From assembly GCA_003134685.1 (NCBI GenBank), contig PLCA01000003.1, forward strand, positions 186,001 to 250,000: a stretch of 64,000 nt of DNA. The letters are read 5' to 3'. The notes under the pieces were generated by a model. That model made no database searches and was not told where the DNA came from. It saw only the letters and a program-made list of their open reading frames with translations. This stretch comes from Gemmatimonadota bacterium (lineage in GTDB: Bacteria > Gemmatimonadota > Gemmatimonadetes > Gemmatimonadales > Gemmatimonadaceae). The translations under genes were made by a program, and so were the position numbers. Positions 1 to 7,987 of the stretch are shown here, piece after piece. The first letter of the stretch is position 1, and each line of letters opens with the position of its first letter.

Positions 1-534
1 AAGGGTGAAGCGCAGCCGCTTGACCCATAGTCCCAACGCGCTTTGGTCTTCCTGGAGTCCGACAATTCCGCTGATCGTCAGGCTGTTCGTGGCGAAAAAC
101 AGGAGCACGGCCACGAAGTAGGGAACAAATGCGAACTCCGATAGGGTTAGTAGGGACTCACCACCTAGAAACCGATAAGAGACCACCACCACGCTTGACG
201 CGAACAGAGATGCTGCTGTATTAAATACGACTTTGATCGGTGGTCGGCGGCGAATCAATTCCGCGACGAGTGCTGACGCAGTTGCGCCAAGAACCCCAGT
301 CCAATGTGGGACAAGGACGAGCCCTGTGAGTACTGGAAGGTACGCGATCGATCCCGAAGTGTTTCTTGAGGAACGATAGGACATGGAACTCGCCATCACT
401 CCGAACACGAAGAAACACAGTGCAGGCAGCAGATAGCCAGCCGGAATACTGGGGTCAATCAGATACAACGCGCCGAAAAGTAAAATCCCGGCGATCGTCA
501 CACCCGTCACGTAGCGTTGAATCTTGGGCTGCAT
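1..534 (-). CDS. Multi-pass membrane protein, N-terminal part only (probable sensor region of a signalling protein)
   Basis: The frame is open from an ATG at 534 to the left edge, giving 178 residues with no stop, so the C-terminus lies outside the window. The visible part is almost entirely hydrophobic, with about five to six membrane segments (roughly residues 8-26, 34-51, 64-93, 105-122, 135-153). Arg-rich cytoplasmic turns include ELIRRRPPIKVVFN. This arrangement resembles the membrane input region of HD-GYP or GGDEF proteins, but no catalytic domain is visible, so that is inference. The start codon lies four bases after a T-run that ends a structured leader RNA (538-745), suggesting regulation by transcript structure. 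The unknown gene at 862-1656 is upstream on the same strand. Confidence 0.7.
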   Translation of the reverse strand, partial: MQPKIQRYVTGVTIAGILLFGALYLIDPSIPAGYLLPALCFFVFGVMASSMSYRSSRNTSGSIAYLPVLTGLVLVPHWTGVLGATASALVAELIRRRPPIKVVFNTAASLFASSVVVVSYRFLGGESLLTLSEFAFVPYFVAVLLFFATNSLTISGIVGLQEDQSALGLWVKRLRFTL

Positions 535-537
535 ATG

Positions 538-745
538 AAAAAAACCCCCGCCCTGGCTAGTCCCATGTTGCCGTATCAGCCCTCAAAAAGCTGAAAAACA
601 AGGCCAGAAATAAGTTCACTTTGCGTCACCCCCCTAAAGTTCAGTCGCATTCAGCAACTGCTGAAATGCGCTACTAGGTGGCTCCGCTCGTGTAACTCGG
701 CTTACCCGCTCAACTCGTCTCGTTGCCGGGACGGGGGTTTTATTT
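538..745 (-). ncRNA. Candidate structured leader RNA or riboswitch
   Basis: This 327-base gap between two minus-strand genes holds no credible ORF but folds well as minus-strand RNA. A long-range helix pairs 726-737 with 545-556 (12 positions, one mismatch, one G-U), and its 3' strand runs directly into seven U (544-538), the geometry of an intrinsic terminator. Inside are a hairpin at 646-670 (CGCATTCAGCA against TGCTGAAATGCG), helices 690-696/614-619, 677-680/627-630, 603-607/553-557 and 590-593/577-580. A GACGCAAAG box sits at 627-619, opposite the 677-696 strand. That box also occurs in c-di-GMP-I aptamers, but the flanking helices do not match that class. It could also be a free-standing small RNA. 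Confidence 0.5.
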
Positions 746-861
746 TTCCTCTAGGATTCGTGTTAAGGTGAACCTTCTCACAACGATCCCTTCAACTTCA
801 CCAGGTCGAATCGACCCGCTTTCAATTTCCAGCTATTCCTGCACCGGGCATTTGAGCCCGC

Positions 862-1656
862 TTACTCTCCCTGATCAACCCATCGGTTCGTCGCCGACAG
901 TACCGCCAGAGCGCTCGCTGTCTCCGCGCTCCCCTTGATCTCGCAATTCCCTACCAGCAAGTGACTGTCGCGACCCGCGCGCACCGTTACACCCACGAAC
1001 ACGTACTCGCGGTCGAAAGCCTCCATCACCTTCACGCCCTCCACCGCCAGCTGCCCTTCTCTGCCCTCGGCCGAGCCGATCGCGAACACCGTCGCTCGCG
1101 CGGCTAGATCGAGGCGAGATCTGTCCCCCTCGATCCCATGAGCTTCGCCAATGTAGGACTCCTCACCCTTTCTCAGGGTAACTCTGCAGGAGAGCCCTTT
1201 CGTCCGAGACCCCCTGACCTCCACGTCCTCGAAATAGAGCCGGCGGGCCGTATACCGCTTGACCCCGCCCTCCGAGGCCGGACCCACCGCAAACTGGCTC
1301 CGGGGCGTCGGATGCGACGCCTGAGGCTGCGCCGGCGTCGGCCTCAACTTGGCCTCGCTCGTTATCGCTACGGAAATCTTTCGGTGATCCACCCTCATCG
1401 CCAAATGCGCCATCAGCGCACTCTCGATGTTTCTAACCACTTGTTTAGGCGTGAGCTCGGCCGTGGTCAGAACATGAATCTGTTCGACCGCGCCACTCTC
1501 ACTCTCTATGATTTTTGCGGACACCACTCCCGGAAGCGTCAGGATCAGCTCTTCAGCACGCTTGATCGGGAGTACGCTGCCAGCGATGTTGTTCAAATTC
1601 AATTTGTTAGGCGGATTGGAGAGGGCGCGAAACAGGTGACCAATATTGCAGACCAC
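862..1656 (-). CDS. Uncharacterised two-domain protein
   Basis: The 264-residue product has no signal peptide or membrane segment. Residues about 33-100 form an alpha/beta domain (LPGVVSAKII, then a basic stretch ending in KISVAIT) that resembles small ACT- or ferredoxin-fold modules. A Pro/Ser-rich linker covers about 105-130. Residues about 133-262 form a second alpha/beta domain with a repeated strand pattern (RRLYFEDVEVRG, then EYVFVGVTVRAG). I do not recognise a named family. It lies upstream of the structured leader and the membrane protein at the left edge, on the same strand, and downstream of the sigma-54 activator. The ATG at 1656 is the first in frame; later TTG codons are possible starts because the first 25 residues look atypical. 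Confidence 0.65.
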   Translation of the reverse strand: MVCNIGHLFRALSNPPNKLNLNNIAGSVLPIKRAEELILTLPGVVSAKIIESESGAVEQIHVLTTAELTPKQVVRNIESALMAHLAMRVDHRKISVAITSEAKLRPTPAQPQASHPTPRSQFAVGPASEGGVKRYTARRLYFEDVEVRGSRTKGLSCRVTLRKGEESYIGEAHGIEGDRSRLDLAARATVFAIGSAEGREGQLAVEGVKVMEAFDREYVFVGVTVRAGRDSHLLVGNCEIKGSAETASALAVLSATNRWVDQGE

Positions 1657-1863
1657 TGGGGTTTAATCAAGCAATAAATCACGCCAGTCTCCCCCAGGAA
1701 AAATGTGATTTCCGGGGAGCGCGAACGACGCTTCGCCGAGCGCGCAGATGTGTGTTTCATATCACCGGGATGCTTGTTTCATTGCAGCAGAACAGTAGAC
1801 GATGCGAATCGCCGGCAGTAACACGACAATTTTGTTCGCGGTTGTAAAGCCAACCGGGCAGAC

Positions 1864-3423
1864 TCACTTCGCCTCCGCGACTTCCTCTGTCGGAATCCCG
1901 TAGTCGCGAAGCTTCCGGTAAAGAGTCCGCTCGCCGATGTCGAGCATCTCCGCCGCCTTTCTCCGGTTTCCCCGCGTGTCCCTGAGCGCGCCCTCGATCG
2001 CCGCCCTCTCGATTTCCGCCATCGTCATCCCCGGAGCCAGCGTAATCACGCTTGGTGGCGCCGGCTGGTCGGGAGGCTCGATCGCGCGCGCCGTCGCTCC
2101 TGACCCCAGCGCGCCCGTCGGCTGCACCTCGCCCACCCAGTCGCGGTGATCGTGACTCTCGTCGTCGAGACGCCGCCGCAGCTCCTCCACCTGGAGCCGC
2201 AGCTCCAGCATGCTCCTCACGAGGAACTCCAGCTCGCGACCCTCGGTGCCAACGGTGCCGCGTACCACAGGCCCCACGTGCACCGGTAGGAAGCGCGCCG
2301 CTCCGCCCTCCCGAATCGGACGCGGAATGTCTTCGGGTCCGATCTCGCGCCCCGGCGCCAGCACCACCATGCTCTCCACCAGATTCCGCAGCTCGCGCAC
2401 ATTGCCCGGCCACGGATAAGTCATGAGGATCTGCATCGCCTCCGCCGAAACGCCGTGGAACGGACGGTCGTGCTGCGACGAGAACTCCTTGATGAAGCGG
2501 CGCACGAGGAGCGGAATGTCCTCCGGCCTCTCGCGCAGCGGCGGCATGTACATGCTGAGGACGTTCAGCCGATAATACAGATCGGCTCGGAATCTTCCCT
2601 CCTCCATGCTCTCGCGCAGCGGACGATTCGTCGCCGCTACCACTCGCACGTTGATCGGGATCTGAGTCGTTCCACCGACGCGCGTGAGCTTTCTCTCCTC
2701 GAGCACGCGCAGGAGCTTCACCTGCGTCGATGGCGGAATCTCCCCGATCTCGTCGAGAAATAGTGTTCCTTCGTCGGCCAGCTCGAACCGTCCTATGCGC
2801 CGTTCCGCTGCTCCCGTGAATGCGCCCTTCTCGTGCCCGAACAGCTCGCTCTCGATCAGCGACTCCGGCAGCGCGCCGGCGTTCACCGCGATGAACGGCT
2901 TTCCACGGCGTGGACTGAGCTTGTGGACCGCCTGCGCGACCAGCTCCTTGCCCGTGCCGCTCTCTCCCTCGATGATCACGGTGCTCGAGACCGGCGCGAT
3001 CTGTTCGATCTTGAGCAGCACTTCTCCGATCGCTACCGATTGTCCGATCAGCCCCGTCGCCTCGGTGAGACGCTTGCGGTCGAGCACACGCCGCACCGCC
3101 AGATACAATTCGTCCGAGGTGACAGGCTTCGTGTACACGTCGGTGAATCCGATTGTGCGAAGGCGCTCGCGCAGCTGCGGATCCTCCACGTCGGCCAAGC
3201 CGATCACCGCGGTGCCGTTCCACAGCTGGTCCCGCACGATCTGCATGTTGCCAGGATCGCCGAGGTTGCCGGTGAGGACGATGAGATCCGGCTTGAAGCG
3301 CTTGATCTCGCCCCGCAGATCGTCGAGCGGAGAGACGACCTCGGTCTTGGTCCCCGCCGCCTCGAGCACCGCGTTCAGCCTGACCGCCGGCTCGACGTCC
3401 GCAAGCGTGATCAGAACCTTCAC
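1864..3423 (-). CDS. Sigma-54-dependent transcriptional activator with degenerate receiver domain
   Basis: The 519-residue protein has the NtrC layout: receiver-like domain (1-120), AAA+ ATPase (about 125-365), linker with a predicted coiled coil (about 395-425), and a Fis-type helix-turn-helix at the C-terminus (TRGNRRKAAEMLDIGERTLYRKL). The ATPase has the Walker A motif GESGTGKE, the sigma-54 contact loop GAFTGA and LFLDEIGE. The receiver lacks the usual acidic cluster (LADVEP instead of DDE), and the phospho-acceptor position is Thr51 (DLIVLTGN), although Lys99 of the KP motif is kept. It is therefore unlikely to be activated by ordinary Asp phosphorylation. The gene follows mogA by 37 bases on the same strand. 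The target promoters are unknown. Confidence 0.9.
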   Translation of the reverse strand: MKVLITLADVEPAVRLNAVLEAAGTKTEVVSPLDDLRGEIKRFKPDLIVLTGNLGDPGNMQIVRDQLWNGTAVIGLADVEDPQLRERLRTIGFTDVYTKPVTSDELYLAVRRVLDRKRLTEATGLIGQSVAIGEVLLKIEQIAPVSSTVIIEGESGTGKELVAQAVHKLSPRRGKPFIAVNAGALPESLIESELFGHEKGAFTGAAERRIGRFELADEGTLFLDEIGEIPPSTQVKLLRVLEERKLTRVGGTTQIPINVRVVAATNRPLRESMEEGRFRADLYYRLNVLSMYMPPLRERPEDIPLLVRRFIKEFSSQHDRPFHGVSAEAMQILMTYPWPGNVRELRNLVESMVVLAPGREIGPEDIPRPIREGGAARFLPVHVGPVVRGTVGTEGRELEFLVRSMLELRLQVEELRRRLDDESHDHRDWVGEVQPTGALGSGATARAIEPPDQPAPPSVITLAPGMTMAEIERAAIEGALRDTRGNRRKAAEMLDIGERTLYRKLRDYGIPTEEVAEAK

Positions 3424-3460
3424 CGTACCACCGCCGAGAAGGCTGGGACGCGGCGAAGCC

Positions 3461-3964
3461 TCATCGCGCCGGCACCGCCGCGAGAGTATGCTCCGTCACT
3501 TTGCCGCTCAGGACATCGCACGCGTGCTGAATGATCGGATCCAGCGCGTCCAGCCCATCGCGCGCGCCACTCGGCGAGCCCGGCAGATTCACGATCAGCG
3601 ATTTGCCCCGCACTCCGGCAACACCACGGCCCAGGGCGGCGCGTGGAAAGGTCGCGAGCGCCAGTACGCGAATCCGCTCCGCGATCCCGGGAGCTTCACG
3701 CTCGATTACGGCCCGGGTAGCCTCCGGGGTGACGTCGCGCGAAGCGAGCCCCGTGCCCCCGGTGGTAAGCACGAGATCCGCGCCCTCAGTATCGCACGCG
3801 CGAATGAGTGCGCGCACGATCTCCACGGTCTCATCGGCGCATTTCGCCGCGGAGACAAGCTCATATTTCTTCGCCTTCACCCAGCCAGCGACGACCGCGC
3901 CCGAAGTGTCCTGGCGATCGCCGCGCACGACGGAATCGGAGACCGTGATGACCGCTACGCGCAC
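3461..3964 (-). CDS. mogA: Molybdopterin adenylyltransferase / MoaB-MogA family protein
   Basis: This 167-residue cytoplasmic protein is full length for the MoaB/MogA family, which adenylates molybdopterin before molybdate insertion. The family signature TTGGTGLASRDVTPEAT is at 67-83, and a second conserved loop, NLPGSPSGA, lies near 125-133. It starts four bases after the gcvT stop and precedes the sigma-54 activator on the same strand. A molybdenum enzyme of the sulfite-oxidase/MsrP type is encoded at 16917-17663, consistent with a working cofactor pathway. MogA and MoaB cannot be separated reliably by sequence alone, so the symbol is tentative. Confidence 0.88.
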   Translation of the reverse strand: MRVAVITVSDSVVRGDRQDTSGAVVAGWVKAKKYELVSAAKCADETVEIVRALIRACDTEGADLVLTTGGTGLASRDVTPEATRAVIEREAPGIAERIRVLALATFPRAALGRGVAGVRGKSLIVNLPGSPSGARDGLDALDPIIQHACDVLSGKVTEHTLAAVPAR

Positions 3965-3968
3965 GTGA

Positions 3969-5075
3969 TCAGAGCCTGCTGCCGTTCTTGTAGAACGGCA
4001 TCTTTTGCACTGTCGCAGAAATGCGCTTGCCGCGAATCTCGATTTCCAGCGCGGCTCCTTCCGCCGCCGACGCGGGCGGAACGTAGGCGGTGCCGATCGG
4101 AATCCCCAGCGTCGGGCTCATCGTCCCGCTCCTCACCTCTCCGCTCGGCCGCCCAGCGGCGAACACCGGATATCCGTGCCGCGGGAATGATCTCTCCGCG
4201 GTCGTGAATCCAACCAGCTTGCGCTCGAGCCCGCGCTCCTTCTGCTTTGCCAGCGCATCGCGCCCGACGAAATCGCCTTTCTTCATTTTCACCAGCCAGC
4301 CGAGCGATGCTTCGAGCGGCGTCGTGGTGTCGTCGAGGTCGTTCCCGTAGAGCGCCATTCCCATCTCGAGCCGCAGCGAGTCGCGCGCGCCGAGTCCGGT
4401 TGGCGTGACTTCACCCGAGGCGGTCAGCGCGTTCCAGATTCTCACGGCGTGCTCGCCCCCGAAGTAGAGCTCGAATCCATCTTCACCGGTGTAGCCGGTG
4501 CGGGAGATGTAGACCTTCTCCACCCCGGCGACCTTGCCGATAATGAATTCGTAGTACTTGATCTTCGAGAGATCGGTGTCCGTGAGCTTCTGCAGGATTC
4601 TGGCGGCGTCGGGTCCCTGGAGCGCGAGGAGCGCGATCTTGTCGCTGATGTCCTCGAGCGTCGCGTTGAACTTCTTGACGAATCGCGAGATGTGCGCGAA
4701 GTCCTTGTCGATGTTCGATCCGTTCACGACCATCAGCACACGATCTTCGACGCGGTAGACCAGGCAGTCGTCCACGATCGTTCCATCTTCCCGGAGAATC
4801 GTCGAGTACTGCGCCTGCCCCGGCGCGAGCGCGGCGACATCGTTCGTGGTCACGTAGTTCACGAAGTCCACCGCCTGCGGGCCGCGCACGACGAACTCCC
4901 CCATGTGGCTGACGTCGAACAGCCCCGCCTTCTCTCGCACCGCCTTGTGCTCGGCCGTAATGCCGGTCGGGTACTGGACCGGCATCTCGAACCCGGCGAA
5001 GGGGACGATCTTGGCGCCCAGGGCCACGTGGACGTCGTAGAGGGGCGTTCGCTTGAGCGTCGTTGTGTCAACCAT
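3969..5075 (-). CDS. gcvT: Glycine cleavage system aminomethyltransferase (T protein)
   Basis: The protein transfers the aminomethyl carbon of glycine from the H-protein lipoyl arm to tetrahydrofolate. I take the ATG at 5075 ([14 protein letters not shown]), giving 368 residues, the usual length. The longer frame upstream runs through a stem-loop and is Arg-rich and unlike the family. Typical motifs are LFDVSHMGE, the folate-binding segment around GQAQYSTIL with the conserved Asp pair in [10 protein letters not shown], and the C-terminal barrel with GYPVF. No gcvH or gcvP is in the window. mogA follows after four bases, so the two are probably co-transcribed. Confidence 0.95.
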   Translation of the reverse strand: MVDTTTLKRTPLYDVHVALGAKIVPFAGFEMPVQYPTGITAEHKAVREKAGLFDVSHMGEFVVRGPQAVDFVNYVTTNDVAALAPGQAQYSTILREDGTIVDDCLVYRVEDRVLMVVNGSNIDKDFAHISRFVKKFNATLEDISDKIALLALQGPDAARILQKLTDTDLSKIKYYEFIIGKVAGVEKVYISRTGYTGEDGFELYFGGEHAVRIWNALTASGEVTPTGLGARDSLRLEMGMALYGNDLDDTTTPLEASLGWLVKMKKGDFVGRDALAKQKERGLERKLVGFTTAERSFPRHGYPVFAAGRPSGEVRSGTMSPTLGIPIGTAYVPPASAAEGAALEIEIRGKRISATVQKMPFYKNGSRL

Positions 5076-5121
5076 TACTGGACGGCCTGCGGTATGGGGG
5101 TCTCGCCCCAATATGCGCGAA

Positions 5122-5145
5122 GCGCCCCTCGATTTCGAGGGGCGC
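5122..5145 (-). terminator. Perfect 10-bp GC-rich stem-loop
   Basis: GCGCCCCTCG (5122-5131) pairs with CGAGGGGCGC (5136-5145) across a four-base loop. It lies between the PNPOx-like gene and gcvT, both on the minus strand. There is no clear T-run after it on either strand, so it may be a transcript-end or processing hairpin, or an attenuator in the gcvT leader, and not a strong intrinsic terminator. Confidence 0.45.
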
Positions 5146-5181
5146 CGTGACAATTTGGCAGAAAAAGCGGAAAAGCTCTGC

Positions 5182-5739
5182 CTAATCCATCAATTCCGCG
5201 CCGGTGATCTCCTTCACGTCGCCCATGCGGGCGGGTGAGCCGGTCATCTTCGCTTTGAGCACTTCGAACAGGATGATCGGTCGGAGTTTATTCACCTTCA
5301 TATAGGTAGCCATCTCGGCCTCGACCATGATGAGCGCGATTCGTGGGTCGTTGGGGCCGCCGTCCCTGTCGCCGCCCTCGTCATCGAACCAGGCTTTCCA
5401 CTCTTCCTTATAGAGCTGACGGACCTTGTTCCGGTTCTTCGAAACGTGCGCGAGACCCACGACCGAAACCCATTCGTGAGTCCTGTTGTTGTAGTAGGCG
5501 CAGTTGACGTGCGGGTCGAGTGCAAGCTCGTCGAGCTTGTGGGTCTCGGCGTTGGTCACGAACCAGAGGTCGGTGCCCTCGATTCGGTCCTGCGTTGCCA
5601 TCGGTCGAGAGAAGAGCTGACCCGTCGGCCGGCGAGTGGTGAACATCGCCGTCTCGATGCCCTTGATGAGGTCGTAGAGCTCGTCGATTTTCTTGGAGGC
5701 TGTCATGGTTTTGGGATGTGCAGAAGACATGCCGGGCAC
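5182..5739 (-). CDS. Pyridoxamine-5'-phosphate-oxidase-like flavoprotein (general stress protein 26 type)
   Basis: This soluble protein of up to 185 residues has the split-barrel fold of the PNPOx-like group, which binds FMN or F420-type cofactors. Recognisable parts are the first strand pair (AMFTTRRPTGQLFSRPMATQ), WFVTNAETHKLDEL, and NCAYYNNRTHEWVSVVGLAHV. The acidic stretch near residues 125-135 (DDEGGDRDGGPNDPR) is a known position for a variable loop in the stress protein 26 group. True start options are 5739, 5730 or 5706; MTASKKIDELYDL from 5706 would begin exactly at the conserved helix. The substrate is unknown. It is separated from gcvT by a stem-loop. Confidence 0.85.
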   Translation of the reverse strand: MPGMSSAHPKTMTASKKIDELYDLIKGIETAMFTTRRPTGQLFSRPMATQDRIEGTDLWFVTNAETHKLDELALDPHVNCAYYNNRTHEWVSVVGLAHVSKNRNKVRQLYKEEWKAWFDDEGGDRDGGPNDPRIALIMVEAEMATYMKVNKLRPIILFEVLKAKMTGSPARMGDVKEITGAELMD

Positions 5740-5825
5740 GCGCCCGACCGAGTGGAAAAGAACGAGGGCGAAGCGCTGATCGCGCTCCGCCCTGCGTTCG
5801 CTTACTTCTGTCGAGCGCTCAGGCG

Positions 5826-7817
5826 CTAGCGGCAGGGGATGACGTTCTTGATACGGGCTACGTCAGCAAGGATCTGCGCGCTTTTCGCCGCCGGGATCAC
5901 GGCCGGTGTTTTGGCCCGCACCAACGCCGCGATCACGTTCAGCGCCGGGCAAGCACCGCGGGTGCTGCGTGAATTGCCTAGCCCCGACGAGAGGGCAGAA
6001 TAGATCTGGTCCCCGTGCGGCCCCGCATGTTGATAGCTCCGATGATCATCGTTGTTCCCGTGTCCATCATTACCCTGATGGTCATCGGACTCTCCTGCTC
6101 CAATCGGCAATAATCCGTTGATGGATTCCATCAGGTTGACTAACTGCTGCGCGGCGCCAAGTACGGTCACCGAGAACAAAGCTGGCGCTGACATGTTACC
6201 CGCGGCATCGACGGCCGAGCATGACACCGAAGTCCGTCCGATCGGGAATCTCGTTCCGGATATGCGAGTGCAAGAGAATGACGTTACACCAACATTGTCA
6301 TGACCGAAGCTGGCGAATGACACCACGGCGCCGGCCGGACTCGTAGCGTTCACCGTGAGGCCTGAGGAGGGCAGGTCGATAGTGGGAGCCTCGACGTCCT
6401 TGACCGTCACCAGCTGCGTGGCGGAACTCGTGTTACCCGACTCGTCGGTCGCCGTCCAGACAACCTGCGTGATGCCGACTGGATAGACGCCATTGGCCGG
6501 AGCGCTGATCGAGAAATTCGGACAGTTGTCTTCCACCTGCGCGACGCCGACGTTCACGACGGCGGTCGCGAGGCCGGGGTCGTTGCCGACCACGACGTTC
6601 GCGGGAAGGGTGATGTGTGGCGCTTCATGATCCGCCACTGTGACGGACTGAGTCGCAAATTCGGTCGTGCCGACCGCGTCCGTAGCGGTCCAGGTGATAG
6701 TCGTCGCGCCTTTCGGAAAGCCAGCGTCCAGCGCGAGTCCGTCGCTACGGTGACCCGCGACCGTAAGGCCGGCGCCGCCGCCCGAAACAGTGGGCTGGGT
6801 GAGCGCAACCGTGGCGAAGCACGCGCCTGCATTGGTGCCCAGCTGGAGGCTCGGCGGCGCGACGATGGTGATCGGATTGCCTGTCGGACGGATTCTGAAG
6901 CGAATCGCGTCGTTGGAGAGAGTGAACTGCGTCTGGACCCTGCCCGGATCGGCAGCGTCGAGCGGGGGGAGATACTCCGCCTCGCTGCCGTCGGCGTTCT
7001 GGATGCCCTGAGTCACCATGTGCCACTGGTTGGTGACGTTCATCGAGGTCGTGTACATCGTGATGTCGCTCGATCCCTCAGACAGAACGAGCTGCGCGGT
7101 CACGTGTCCCGTCCCGGGGATGTATTCCGGAACGTTGTTCCACTGCAGGACGAACTTGCGGTTGGGCGCAGTGCCCTGGGTTTCGACTGTAACGGGGGCG
7201 AGTGCCGACGGGGTCCAGTCCGTCCACGCGAGGGCGATGATGTTGTTGTACATGGCGGTGGGGTCGTTGCTGGGAATCCCCCAGCCCGAGCAGCAGCCGT
7301 CCTGCGGTAACGCCTCTGTGCCCAACGCTGACCCCAAGCCGATGAGTCCGTTGGACGAGACATCAAGCTCAGTGTAGCTGTTGCCGTAGAAAGTGAACGC
7401 AAAGCCGATCGGCACGTGAAAGGCGACGCAGTCTCCGCAGTCGACCGTGGGATCGCCAGGTTGCGTGCTGATCAGGACGTTGCTGGGCGACGGCTCCGGA
7501 TTGAACGCGACGGTCGAGACCGTGTACGTCGAAGGAGCTGCCGCTGCGCCTGGCGCGGCGGTGACGTCGCGCGAGGTGTGCAGCGCGCCGAGCATCTTGT
7601 TGGTGGCCGGGGCTTGGAGCCACGGATTCTTGACGGCGTCGGGAACGTGCACAACGACCACCTTGACACCGTCCAGCGCGGGATCGCGGGTGGAAAGCGC
7701 AGAAGAAGGCGCAGTCGCGCTATCCGAGCACGAGAGAATCGCCGCACTGAGTGTTATCGCGGCGGAACCTGCTCTCAGAAGGCTCAAGAACCCTGAAATC
7801 CCGGTCGAACGGCCCAT
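5826..7817 (-). CDS. Secreted lipoprotein with nidogen-like region and HYR repeats
   Basis: The 663-residue product has an N-terminal signal with a lipobox ending at Cys30 (AILSC), so it is probably lipid-anchored in the outer membrane. Residues about 105-300 include a nidogen-like beta-sandwich pattern (IGFAFTFYGNSY, LDVSSNGLIGLGS, ALAWTDWTP). After it come about three HYR-type immunoglobulin-like repeats (about 318-395, 396-477, 478-550) with the recurring TWTATDAVG / WTATDESGNTS / SAVDAAGN signature. Near residues 575-600 is a His/Asp-rich, low-complexity patch (DDHQGNDGHGNNDDH) that could bind metal. The Cys-rich C-terminus ends VIPCR. A role in adhesion or matrix building is inferred from HYR proteins elsewhere. 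No operon partner is seen. Confidence 0.8.
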   Translation of the reverse strand: MGRSTGISGFLSLLRAGSAAITLSAAILSCSDSATAPSSALSTRDPALDGVKVVVVHVPDAVKNPWLQAPATNKMLGALHTSRDVTAAPGAAAAPSTYTVSTVAFNPEPSPSNVLISTQPGDPTVDCGDCVAFHVPIGFAFTFYGNSYTELDVSSNGLIGLGSALGTEALPQDGCCSGWGIPSNDPTAMYNNIIALAWTDWTPSALAPVTVETQGTAPNRKFVLQWNNVPEYIPGTGHVTAQLVLSEGSSDITMYTTSMNVTNQWHMVTQGIQNADGSEAEYLPPLDAADPGRVQTQFTLSNDAIRFRIRPTGNPITIVAPPSLQLGTNAGACFATVALTQPTVSGGGAGLTVAGHRSDGLALDAGFPKGATTITWTATDAVGTTEFATQSVTVADHEAPHITLPANVVVGNDPGLATAVVNVGVAQVEDNCPNFSISAPANGVYPVGITQVVWTATDESGNTSSATQLVTVKDVEAPTIDLPSSGLTVNATSPAGAVVSFASFGHDNVGVTSFSCTRISGTRFPIGRTSVSCSAVDAAGNMSAPALFSVTVLGAAQQLVNLMESINGLLPIGAGESDDHQGNDGHGNNDDHRSYQHAGPHGDQIYSALSSGLGNSRSTRGACPALNVIAALVRAKTPAVIPAAKSAQILADVARIKNVIPCR

Positions 7818-7987
7818 CGTAGTCTCCCATTGGGGTGGCTACGTAATGGACGACCAACTCGCCCAAGCTCAACCGCAGTTGGGGCCAGCTAAGCAGGCCT
7901 AACTCGTTGTCACAGAATAGCTTGGAAAAGCGTGTTTGTGATGCCACGCGAGTCGTTCTGCGCCCGGGGCCGGGCGTCACCGGGCCG

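Noticed and set aside
538-745. c-di-GMP-I (GEMM) riboswitch
   Set aside because: Only the GACGCAAAG box matches. The partner strand and tetraloop-receptor helices of that class are not present in the expected order.
723-938. Plus-strand small frame
   Set aside because: It overlaps the structured leader and the end of the 862-1656 gene and has low-complexity composition with no motif.
1757-3223. Long minus-strand open frame (488 codons) and a plus-strand frame at 2684-4207
   Set aside because: Both lie in other frames of the sigma-54 activator and mogA/gcvT. Their products are Arg/Ala/Ser-rich without family motifs, typical of high-GC shadow frames.
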